The notes below the pieces were generated by a model, which worked only from the letters and a program-made list of their open reading frames with translations, was not told the origin of the DNA and ran no database searches. DNA of 54,425 bases, taken from the NCBI GenBank assembly GCA_029979005.1, contig JAPOIJ010000008.1:1-54425 (forward strand), written 5' to 3'. Position 1 is the first letter of the stretch; every line of letters begins with the position of its first letter. Below are positions 1 through 8,163 of the stretch, piece by piece. The position numbers and the translations under genes are program-made. The stretch is from Planctomycetota bacterium. Lineage in GTDB: Bacteria > Planctomycetota > Planctomycetia > Pirellulales > Pirellulaceae.

Positions 1-387
1 TAATTGAATTAAGTCCAAGGCAGATATTGGGGTGAAAATAAGTTTGTTTGGCAGAGACTTTGGTTCGAGGGATTCTGTGTCGTTTCCCGAAAAAACTGGC
101 GTGGAATCAGCGATTCCCCCATCCCGACGCCCTTCCCGCAGGATTTTTATCGAGGCAACTGGGAAAACGTTCACTGAGTTATATTTTATGGTTGATAAAA
201 ATGGTATCCGTCAGTCACGAATTAGCGATTGGTTTCATTTCGGGCAAACGTCTTTCGATTGATAATAAGCGGCTATTGTGCCTTCACCTAGATTTTGTAG
301 GCTGATGGGCAATCCCGTCAAAATGGTTGTTAAGTGATAGGGTAACTGTTGTTTCGGTTCTTACGCCCCCCATTGAGTGTTGCAGTA
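1..387. other. Leading intergenic region, no supported gene
   Basis: Two overlapping short reading frames exist here (76 and 85 codons). They overlap each other in different frames, show no recognisable domain and lack a convincing ribosome binding site. I see no RNA gene or strong hairpin. The stretch probably holds the end of whatever precedes the window plus the leader of the carboxypeptidase gene. Confidence 0.4.
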
Positions 388-1911
388 ATGTCAAAAGTTG
401 AATTAGAAGATCCTAATTACGTGGCGCTCTGCGGCCACAATCGGGAAACGGGTTATTTGATTTCAACCGCGGCGCTTTTGGAGTGGGATCAACAGACCAA
501 AATGCCTGCGTTGGCCAGTGAATATCGTTCCGAGCAAATAACACATCTCGCAGGACTCATCCACGAACGAAAGACGGATCCCCGTATCGGTGAATGGCTC
601 GATCAACTCGCGGACTCACCGCTGGCGGAAGACCCTGAAAGTGACTCGGGGACGACGATTCGAATCTTAAAAAGAGAGTATGAAAAGAGGATTAAGCTTC
701 CTGCAACTCTCGTGATGGAGTTGGCGCGTGCCGCATCAGTTGGGCAGACCCAGTGGGTGGCGGCTCGGAGAGAAAATAACTTCGATGCATTTGCGCCGCA
801 GTTAAAGAAAATTTTTGAATTAAAGAAATCGGAAGCCGAGGCAATTGGCTACGCGGAGGTGCCGTACGACGCATTGCTCGACGAGTACGAGTCAGGTGCA
901 AGGACATCTGATGTTGCTGGGATTCTCGAGGCGTTGCGGCAAGAGTTAGTTCCGCTGGTTGCTGAAATTCAAGCATCCAGCTATCGAGCGCCTGTTGATA
1001 TTCTCAGCCGAAAATTTCCAATCGATCATCAGCGTAAATTTGGGCGAATCGCATCGGAAAGGATTGGGTTCGATTATCAACAAGGCCGGTTGGATGTAAC
1101 GCATCATCCGTTTTGTACTGAAATGGGACCGAGTGATTGCCGAATTACCACACGGTACGACGAAAACTTTTTTAGTGGTTCATTTTTTGGAACGCTCCAT
1201 GAAGCAGGGCATGGGATATATGAGCAAGGACTGAGGGCGGAGTACTATAGTTTGCCGCCCGGTAAGTTTTGCAGCCTAGGTATCCACGAATCTCAATCGC
1301 GGTTGTGGGAAAACCTGGTCGGTAGACGATTCAGTTTTTGGCAATATTTTTATCCACAAGCTCAACGTTTATTTCAGGATGCATTGGGGGACGTGTCTCT
1401 CGATGACTTTTATCGTGCGATCAATCATGTGGAACCATCGCTGGTTCGAGTTGAGGCGGATGAGGCGACCTATAACCTGCACATTATCATTCGGTTTGAG
1501 TTAGAGCAGGCAATCATCAATGGTGAACTCGATACGGATGATCTTCCGGAAGCGTGGAATGAAAAATATAAGCGTTATCTGGGAATTGAATCACCTGATG
1601 TTGCGACCGGCGTTCTTCAAGATGTTCACTGGAGTGCCGGGTTGGTCGGCTATTTCCCAACCTATTCGCTTGGCAATCTATACGCGAGTCAAATTTTTGA
1701 TGCAGCTTCCGAGCAATTGGGAAGGCTCGACACAATGTTCCAAGAGGGAGATTTTACCCCCCTTAAGAACTGGTTGAACGTGGAGGTGCATCGGCATGGT
1801 CAGTGTTTGTCTGGCCCGGACTTAGGAGAGCGGGTGACAGGAAAGCAGCTTTCACATGAAGCGTTGATGGATCATCTCAAAGAGAAGCTCGTTCCGATTT
1901 ACGGCTTATAG
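388..1911 (+). CDS. M32 family metallocarboxypeptidase (Taq type)
   Basis: Predicted zinc metallocarboxypeptidase that removes C-terminal residues from peptides, probably in the cytoplasm since no signal peptide is visible. The M32 zinc motif HEAGH is at about residues 271-275, followed by the family motif HESQSRLWEN at about 300, which carries the third zinc ligand region. The length of 507 residues matches the family (about 500). The frame is open upstream to a TTG at 349, but the ATG at 388 gives the usual family N-terminus and is preferred. It stands alone, 187 bases before an unrelated gene. The family assignment is firm; the physiological substrate is unknown. Confidence 0.93.
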   Translation: MSKVELEDPNYVALCGHNRETGYLISTAALLEWDQQTKMPALASEYRSEQITHLAGLIHERKTDPRIGEWLDQLADSPLAEDPESDSGTTIRILKREYEKRIKLPATLVMELARAASVGQTQWVAARRENNFDAFAPQLKKIFELKKSEAEAIGYAEVPYDALLDEYESGARTSDVAGILEALRQELVPLVAEIQASSYRAPVDILSRKFPIDHQRKFGRIASERIGFDYQQGRLDVTHHPFCTEMGPSDCRITTRYDENFFSGSFFGTLHEAGHGIYEQGLRAEYYSLPPGKFCSLGIHESQSRLWENLVGRRFSFWQYFYPQAQRLFQDALGDVSLDDFYRAINHVEPSLVRVEADEATYNLHIIIRFELEQAIINGELDTDDLPEAWNEKYKRYLGIESPDVATGVLQDVHWSAGLVGYFPTYSLGNLYASQIFDAASEQLGRLDTMFQEGDFTPLKNWLNVEVHRHGQCLSGPDLGERVTGKQLSHEALMDHLKEKLVPIYGL

Positions 1912-2098
1912 CGATTAGGACGGAGGATACCGAAAACGTGCCGGTTCTAATTGAAAGCAGTCTGAATTACAGTTAGAGTTGGAGAGTCGTCGCAATTGAC
2001 AAACGTTGGCGAATTTTCTGGGGTGCCGATTTGGGGCGCTGATTAACTGAAATTGAATCAGGATTGCTTAAGACCGTTTTTTATTTTGTGAATGAAGT

Positions 2099-2755
2099 AT
2101 GGATACCCCCAACCAAGCATCTCCGGATTCATCGATTCTCGGCAATTGTCTGAGTTGTGAGGGGTTGGTTCGTGTTCCCGTAACCTCCGCTGCTGATTCG
2201 AAAGTGCGTTGTCCTCATTGCAGCAAGGAATATCGACTTAACGAGATTTTAGACGATTCGGTTCCCGTTCTTGAAATCGTTGAAGAAACTTCTGAGCCTT
2301 TTAGCGCACCGCTTGAGTTGGAAGAACCGACAGTCATCCAGCAAGATGTTTTTGTCGTCCCCCCTCAGTTATCTGAAGGGGCGAGACGTAGGCGGAAACG
2401 CCGTTCGGGCAGTGAGCATTCGGACGGCAGTTCCGATTCGAGACGTCAAAACGGTGGGCGGGGAGCGTCACGAGAAGATAAAAGATCGCGTAAAAGGTCA
2501 CGGTCAGAACGAAATTCACAACACAGTTTGCGAGGGCAAACAAGAACCTCGAGGACGGTCAAAAATCCTGCCATTGAATTCGTTAAGGTGGTTGCAGGCG
2601 GTTTGTTGGCAATTCCAATTGCTTATGCAATCGTCTTGTGGGCGTTTAATAAAGATCCTTTAAACGTAGGACCGAAAATTAGCGAGTATGTGCCGGTTGT
2701 CATTCCTGCAGATTTTCAGCTTGATCTGAAAAGTGGTTTGCATGCAGACGATTAG
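2099..2755 (+). CDS. Zinc-ribbon, basic-linker, single-TM protein of unknown function
   Basis: A 218-residue protein with three visible parts. The N-terminus has a four-cysteine zinc ribbon (CLSC at about residue 18 and CPHC at about 39). The middle, about residues 95-155, is rich in Arg, Lys and Ser. A single hydrophobic segment lies at about residues 162-182, followed by a short tail with the motif YVPVVIPADF. The ribbon and basic linker would sit on the cytoplasmic side if the positive-inside rule holds. I do not recognise a named family. The zinc ribbon resembles those at the start of many planctomycete membrane proteins. A role in contacting nucleic acid or an acidic partner is only an inference from the basic linker. 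Confidence 0.75.
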   Translation: MDTPNQASPDSSILGNCLSCEGLVRVPVTSAADSKVRCPHCSKEYRLNEILDDSVPVLEIVEETSEPFSAPLELEEPTVIQQDVFVVPPQLSEGARRRRKRRSGSEHSDGSSDSRRQNGGRGASREDKRSRKRSRSERNSQHSLRGQTRTSRTVKNPAIEFVKVVAGGLLAIPIAYAIVLWAFNKDPLNVGPKISEYVPVVIPADFQLDLKSGLHADD

Positions 2756-3233
2756 AATGTCAGCGAGACTCAACTTGGCTTGCATTCTGTTTCTCAGTCG
2801 GGCAATTTTTCAATATTAATGGCCAGCGTTAGAGCCAATGCTAAGCTCATTTTCCATAAACACAGTCCTTTTGCGCCAATTAATGGACAAGCTTTAGATT
2901 TTTGGAAATCAAGAAACGGGTCGAGGTATCACGAGTTGGTTTGCTGCCGGGATTGACTGATCGGTAAGACTCTTTGCTGAAAGTGTTTGCGTGAGTTCCC
3001 CGTCGTTCCTCTTAGCTTGATCAGTGTGGGAGCTGGGTTTGTTGCCTCCCGTTTGCCGGTAAAACCCCGATCTCTGTCGCAACCGGTATGGTATTGATGC
3101 CTTTTGTCATCATTTCATGTAGGAAAAACGCATCATATTACCATTTGGTGTGGTACGTTTTGCCAGCTTATATCAGCGGGGAACCCGCGTGTTTCTATTC
3201 GCTGCGCTCAAACTAGTGACGGATCGGTTAGTC
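2756..3233. other. Intergenic region, 478 bp, nothing recognised
   Basis: No convincing small ORF, terminator or RNA was found. The short reading frame starting at 3104 lies mostly inside the next gene in another frame. The region presumably carries the promoter of the DUF11-type gene. A string resembling a sigma-54 site near 3148 has the wrong spacing. Confidence 0.3.
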
Positions 3234-5516
3234 ATGAGATTACAATCGAAAAAAACTTACCTTCGTCTAAGACGCACGTTCCCGGTCGTCGGAATTCTCT
3301 TAGTGCTAGTTTGTTTCCAGAACGGTTGTTCATCGTTGCGAGTACCTGCCATTGATCCTTCGGGGACTCGGATTTTCAAACAGGGTGGAACTCCATTACT
3401 TACTCCACGTTCTGCTCAAAACAATGCAGGAAGTTTTAATCAGATAGGTCAACCAGTTGCGGTTGTTCCGGCGTATCAACCCCAGCCGTTCACTGCGCCA
3501 ACAGTAGTAACACAACCACAGATGGGATTAAGCCAACCGACCGGTGGCCCAGCATTTCGTCAACCTGCTACTCCGCCGCGTTGTGACGGGACGGGGGTAG
3601 TAAAAGCAAAAAAACAGCGATACGTTCCGGATGTCAGCGGCTGGAAAACCCCGGGGCAATCGGGGAAAATTGTGATTACCCCTTCGCGAATTGTCGCGCC
3701 TGTAGGAAGCGAAATAGTTGTCCTAGCAGGTTTGTGTGGAGACGACGGATTTTTTGTTAAAAACCAACCGCTCGAGTGGATGCTGTCCAACAATAGCGTA
3801 GGAGAAATGATCGAGGTTGGCGGGAATCATCATTCCAAGTTTAATAAATTGATTCCTCCGACTTCCAAAAAGATTAGTGGCCAGTATGCAAAAGGCCGGA
3901 CAAGTCTGAAGCGAATTGTCTTAACGCGAGGTACTCCTACGCCAGCGGATGATATTAGTTTAGCGAAGGGGCAGACCTTTGTAAGTTTATCATCTTCGTC
4001 ACCGGGGACGAGTTATGTAACGGTGGTTGCGCCGAAATCGGAGGGGTGGGACAAACGACGGGCTTCAACAGTCGTCCATTGGGTAGACGGCCAGTGGTCT
4101 GTTCCTGCTCCGGTTCAGGCAACTGCGGGAACAGTCCAGTCGCTTGCGACGGTGGTGAGCAGCGCAGATGGAGGCGGAGTGAAAGGTTGGGAGGCACGGT
4201 ACAGTATTGTCGGCGGTGCCCCCGCAGAATTTGCCCCTGCTGGATCTCGGGCAGCCACGGCGACCACTGACGCGAATGGAAAAGCCATTGTTCAAATCCG
4301 TCAGCCTGCAGGACAGCTGGAACCGGGCACCACCCAGGTGCGGGTGGATATTGTTCGCCCGCCTATTTTCGGTGAATCTGAATTGATCGTTGAAAGCGGA
4401 ATTACGACCGTTAATTGGAGAGCCCCGGCACTTACCATTCGGGCATTCGGACCCGAGAGAGCTGAAAGTGATTTGCCGTTTGAATATACGGTAGAAATCA
4501 CGAATCCCGGTGATCTTGTCGCTCGTGACGTAGTTCTAAAAATGAAGAACTTAGACTCTGGTGTGAATTATATCTCAAGCTCGCCAACTCCTCAGCAGTA
4601 TGCAAATACTTATCAATGGAATCTGGGAGATGTCACTCCTGGCGAAACGCCAAAGCAAATTAAGGTTCAATTGAAATCAAATAAGCTTGGGAGTGTGGGA
4701 GCCTTCTTTGAGGTTTCCAGTGAAACTGATCGGCTAAAAACAGAGGCGCCGGTTCAAACTGAGATCATCCAGCCATGCCTAAACCTGAGTATAAACGGGC
4801 CAGTTGAGGCGGTTGAAGGCGAGAGTATTTCATTAAATTTAGGCCTTGAGAATCGCTGCGGTGAAGGATTGGCTAATGTGAAGGTCGCGATCAAGTGGCC
4901 GAATACGTTTGCCCGTCTAAACACTGCTAACGCCCAAGGGGTGGCAGAGTTTGAGAATTCATTTATGCCCGCTGCTCAAAAAGACAATTTACCAACGTTA
5001 ACGTTTCAGACACGAGCTGCAGGAAAGCACTGCTTCGAGGTTGAGGTTACTGCCGACGGAGTACAGACAATTAAAAAGTCTTATTGCTTGACTGTTAAAC
5101 CGAAGGCGGGCGGCCTGTTAAACGGCTTAACTCCCCCGCAGGACAATGCAAATAATCAATTGCAATTGAGACTCGAATTAGGCGATAAAGTTCAAGCAAA
5201 AAAATGTCTTGTGACGGCTACCATTACTAACACGTCGAATAAGGACGCAGACAACTTTACATTGACGAATCGATTTTCAGCCGATGTGAGTGCTGAAATG
5301 CTGAAACCACAACAGGCACTGCGAATTGATCAGGTAAATGCAAATAAAGAGTTCTTTTATTCGATTCCTCGAATTCCGGCGGGGCAATCGTACGCCATTA
5401 CTATCGCCTACGCCGTGGATCCGTTTAAACAACCGCAAAGCAATAAAAGTCTGTTCGCTATCACATCCTCAGCGGGGACAAACATCAGTCAGGAAATTGA
5501 GCTGGATTTAAATTGA
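3234..5516 (+). CDS. Large DUF11/Ig-like repeat envelope protein
   Basis: A 760-residue exported protein. The start at 3234 puts a basic stretch and hydrophobic signal segment (about residues 14-30) first, ending in QNGCSS, which may be a lipoprotein cleavage site although the residue three before the Cys is atypical. A low-complexity Pro/Gln-rich stretch follows. Next come Ig-like folds at about 140-400, including a segment resembling Big_1 domains (TTDANGKAIVQI), and then DUF11-type repeats from about 405 with phrases such as VEITNPGDLVARDV and LGLENRCGEGLANVKV. Such proteins are thought to act at the cell surface or periplasm as structural or adhesive modules. The reading frame allows upstream starts back to 3150. 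Function is unknown. Confidence 0.82.
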   Translation: MRLQSKKTYLRLRRTFPVVGILLVLVCFQNGCSSLRVPAIDPSGTRIFKQGGTPLLTPRSAQNNAGSFNQIGQPVAVVPAYQPQPFTAPTVVTQPQMGLSQPTGGPAFRQPATPPRCDGTGVVKAKKQRYVPDVSGWKTPGQSGKIVITPSRIVAPVGSEIVVLAGLCGDDGFFVKNQPLEWMLSNNSVGEMIEVGGNHHSKFNKLIPPTSKKISGQYAKGRTSLKRIVLTRGTPTPADDISLAKGQTFVSLSSSSPGTSYVTVVAPKSEGWDKRRASTVVHWVDGQWSVPAPVQATAGTVQSLATVVSSADGGGVKGWEARYSIVGGAPAEFAPAGSRAATATTDANGKAIVQIRQPAGQLEPGTTQVRVDIVRPPIFGESELIVESGITTVNWRAPALTIRAFGPERAESDLPFEYTVEITNPGDLVARDVVLKMKNLDSGVNYISSSPTPQQYANTYQWNLGDVTPGETPKQIKVQLKSNKLGSVGAFFEVSSETDRLKTEAPVQTEIIQPCLNLSINGPVEAVEGESISLNLGLENRCGEGLANVKVAIKWPNTFARLNTANAQGVAEFENSFMPAAQKDNLPTLTFQTRAAGKHCFEVEVTADGVQTIKKSYCLTVKPKAGGLLNGLTPPQDNANNQLQLRLELGDKVQAKKCLVTATITNTSNKDADNFTLTNRFSADVSAEMLKPQQALRIDQVNANKEFFYSIPRIPAGQSYAITIAYAVDPFKQPQSNKSLFAITSSAGTNISQEIELDLN

Positions 5517-5567
5517 CGCCAGACTCGAAGGCTTTTTCTTGCAAATGATCAAGAAACAAAAGTGCGG

Positions 5568-6695
5568 TTAGCCGATGTCAACCGAAGTGCGTTTGACAAG
5601 TCCTGAGACATAGATGTCGTTGTCAATCTTCTCGATGCTCATCTTGGACAGTTCTGTCGCACTACTCAGATCGTCTATTCCGAGGCCTTCAACGGGAGAC
5701 AGTGCTTTACTTCCTCCGGCGATTTTCGGGCCAATGAAAATGTGCACTTCATCGATTTCTCGCATGGTGTGAAGAGAGCCAAGGAGTTTCCCTCCGCCCT
5801 CGACTAGTATATTGGTCATGCCAATTTTGGCTAAATGCAACAAGAGGTCATTGAGCCGATCGTCAGCCGATTCCGATTTAGAATTAAAAACTTCACAACC
5901 AGCGGCTCTGAGGTGTTTGCAATTCTGAGAGTCAGCTTCAGGCCCGACCGCAATGATCGTTGGATAGGATTTAGCTGACAAAGCCAGTTGTGATTCCGGA
6001 GATAGCCGGCCTCGGGAATCAATTACAATTCGTGTTGCATCACGACAGCCCGGCGGACGTGCGTTGAGCATTGGGTCATCAGCGATTGCAGTACCGATGC
6101 CAACCATCACCCCATCCACACGTCCGCGAATTTGATGAACAATCTCGCGTGAGGTTGAATTCGAGATCCACTGACTATCTCCAGTGGAAGTGGCTATTTT
6201 TCCATCGAGCGTCATCGCCCACTTTGCGATGATCCATGGTTTGTGTTTTTGAGTCCATTTCAAATAGGGAGCAAGGATCTCTCGAGCAGATTCGGAAAGC
6301 ACGTCGGTCGTTACTTCTATTCCAGCGTCTTGTAACTGCTGGATACCCTTTCCAGCGACGAGGGGATTGGGATCCTGGTGGGCCACTACTACTCGCGAAA
6401 TTCCTGCATGGATGAGTGCCTCTGTGCAAGGTCCTGTTTTGCCTGTGTGCGAGCATGGTTCGAGAGTGACGTAAGCCGTTGCCCCGTTTACGCGATGCGA
6501 ATTCGATTGGTCGACCGATGCGATGGCATTGACTTCTGCGTGGGGCCCCCCGAAAGACTCATGGTAACCCTTGCCAATTATTTCATTCTGAGCAACGACG
6601 ATGCACCCAACCATCGGATTGGGCTCCACCCTGCCCTGCCCTTTGAAGGCTTCATCGATGGCAAGTTGCATGAAATGTTGGTCGTCACTGGGCAT
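5568..6695 (-). CDS. ribD: Bifunctional riboflavin biosynthesis deaminase/reductase RibD
   Basis: Carries out the deaminase and the reductase steps that convert the early pyrimidine intermediate of riboflavin synthesis. The N-terminal deaminase domain (about 1-145) has the zinc site HAE at 52-54 and PCSHTGKTGPC with Cys at 81 and 90. The C-terminal reductase domain (about 150-365) contains KWAMTLDGKIAT and the VEGGGKLLGS segment. At 375 residues it matches the usual length. It is not next to other rib genes in this window, and its 3' end faces the DUF11-type gene. No riboswitch was recognised upstream. Confidence 0.95.
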   Translation of the reverse strand: MPSDDQHFMQLAIDEAFKGQGRVEPNPMVGCIVVAQNEIIGKGYHESFGGPHAEVNAIASVDQSNSHRVNGATAYVTLEPCSHTGKTGPCTEALIHAGISRVVVAHQDPNPLVAGKGIQQLQDAGIEVTTDVLSESAREILAPYLKWTQKHKPWIIAKWAMTLDGKIATSTGDSQWISNSTSREIVHQIRGRVDGVMVGIGTAIADDPMLNARPPGCRDATRIVIDSRGRLSPESQLALSAKSYPTIIAVGPEADSQNCKHLRAAGCEVFNSKSESADDRLNDLLLHLAKIGMTNILVEGGGKLLGSLHTMREIDEVHIFIGPKIAGGSKALSPVEGLGIDDLSSATELSKMSIEKIDNDIYVSGLVKRTSVDIG

Positions 6696-6776
6696 GGATT
6701 GTGTTTGTTGTTTGCGTGCAGCGCCCTGCTAAAGACACACTGGTAGTAGACAAAACGAAGGGCATATTCTGATGGA

Positions 6777-8144
6777 TTAACTGTCGAGCTCAGTTAGTTT
6801 TCCGCTGGAATCGGAGAAAGAATCGACAGGAGCTCCCATCTTATCGAGCATAGAGACATAGAGATTGGTCAAGGGCGTGCGATTCCTGAATCGTATGAAG
6901 CGTCCCGTTTCAATGGATCCCCCTCCCCCGCCAAACATCATGATCGGAAGATTGTCGTGGGCGTGTGAGTTGCCATCAGCAATTCCGCTACCGTACATAA
7001 CCATGCAATTGTCCAGTAACGTGCCGTCTCCCTCTTCGATGGAATCAAGTTTTGAGATGAAATGATTGGCCAGGCTCATATGGTATTGATTGATCTTGCT
7101 AATCTTCTGTTGCTTTTCACGCGAATTGCCGTGATGGGAGATGGTGTGGTGACCTTCGCGAATTGAGAGGTTTCGATAGGCGCGATTCCCGCCCGCATTG
7201 GTATACATGAAGGTCGAGATTCGTGTCGTATCGGACTGGAAGGCAAGTACCATCATGTCGAGTAAAATTTTAACATGCTGTGAATACTCAGCGGGAACTC
7301 CAACGGGCCGAGGGAAATCGGAATGGTCGTCACCGGAGGACTCTAGCTTGTCGGTGGTGGCGAGGCGTCGTTCGATATCTCGTACCGCATACAAATACTC
7401 ATCGAGTTTTCGGCGATCCTGTTGGCCCAGATAATTACTGAGGGATTTTGCTTCGCCACGAACAAAATCCAAAATGCTTTTGCGACCTGAGGCTTGTTTG
7501 GCTTGTGCTCGCATATTTTCAATTTCATCAGCTGAACCAAACATTCTGGAAAACACAGCAGCTGGATTGATTTCTTTTGGTAACGGCGAGGTCTCGGTTC
7601 GCCAGGAAATATTTGAAGTGTAAAGGCAACTGTAGCCCGAGTCGCATCTTCCCCCGGTCGAACTTCCTTCAGTTCCCAGTTCAAGTGATTTTAATTTTGT
7701 GAGATGTCCAATTTTTTCAGCCGCGATCTGGTCGACTGACGTTCCATTTTTAATGTCATTGCCATGCGTCTTTTTAGGATGCGCACCTGTTAAAAATGAA
7801 GCGACGGACCTGGCATGATCCCCTCCTCCGTCACCAAGTGCCTGCGCACCGCGTAACGAAAGTCCTGAAAAGATATTCATTTTCTCTCGGTGAGCGGCGA
7901 CGGGTTCCATGATCGACTGGAGTTGGAAATCACGATCCCCACGTCCCTGCGGAATCCAGTCCGGCATATGCATACCGTTGGGAACGTAGAGGAATGCCAT
8001 CCGCACTGGCGGTTTCGTGGACGCTACGCGATTGGTTACGTTGGCGATCAAAGGTGCCGGGCGTGTCATGGCTTCCAGCCACGGTAACGCAAGGGAAGTC
8101 CCCAGGCCACGGAGCACGGTGCGACGCGAAATCTGTTTGCCCAT
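6777..8144 (-). CDS. DUF1552 secreted protein with Tat-like signal
   Basis: A 455-residue planctomycete-type DUF1552 protein. The N-terminus reads SRRTVLRGLG followed by a short hydrophobic segment, which fits a twin-arginine export signal. Family landmarks include FLYVPNGMHMPDW near residue 52, the HARS...FLTGAHP segment, DMMVLAFQSDTTRI, and the HHTISHHGN segment. It begins 19 bases after the stop of the DUF1592-type gene, so the two are almost certainly one transcription unit. In planctomycetes and related bacteria these two families are repeatedly adjacent. The molecular function is not established. The fold is related to the DUF1501/sulfatase-like group, which is my recollection rather than something shown here. 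Confidence 0.92.
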   Translation of the reverse strand: MGKQISRRTVLRGLGTSLALPWLEAMTRPAPLIANVTNRVASTKPPVRMAFLYVPNGMHMPDWIPQGRGDRDFQLQSIMEPVAAHREKMNIFSGLSLRGAQALGDGGGDHARSVASFLTGAHPKKTHGNDIKNGTSVDQIAAEKIGHLTKLKSLELGTEGSSTGGRCDSGYSCLYTSNISWRTETSPLPKEINPAAVFSRMFGSADEIENMRAQAKQASGRKSILDFVRGEAKSLSNYLGQQDRRKLDEYLYAVRDIERRLATTDKLESSGDDHSDFPRPVGVPAEYSQHVKILLDMMVLAFQSDTTRISTFMYTNAGGNRAYRNLSIREGHHTISHHGNSREKQQKISKINQYHMSLANHFISKLDSIEEGDGTLLDNCMVMYGSGIADGNSHAHDNLPIMMFGGGGGSIETGRFIRFRNRTPLTNLYVSMLDKMGAPVDSFSDSSGKLTELDS

Positions 8145-8163
8145 CTTTAAATCCTATGGAAGA

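Noticed and set aside
32-305. Two short plus-strand ORFs at the window start
   Set aside because: They overlap in different frames and lack domain features or a clear ribosome binding site.
3148-3162. Sigma-54-like string TGGTACGTTTTGC
   Set aside because: The distance between the GG and GC elements is two bases too short.
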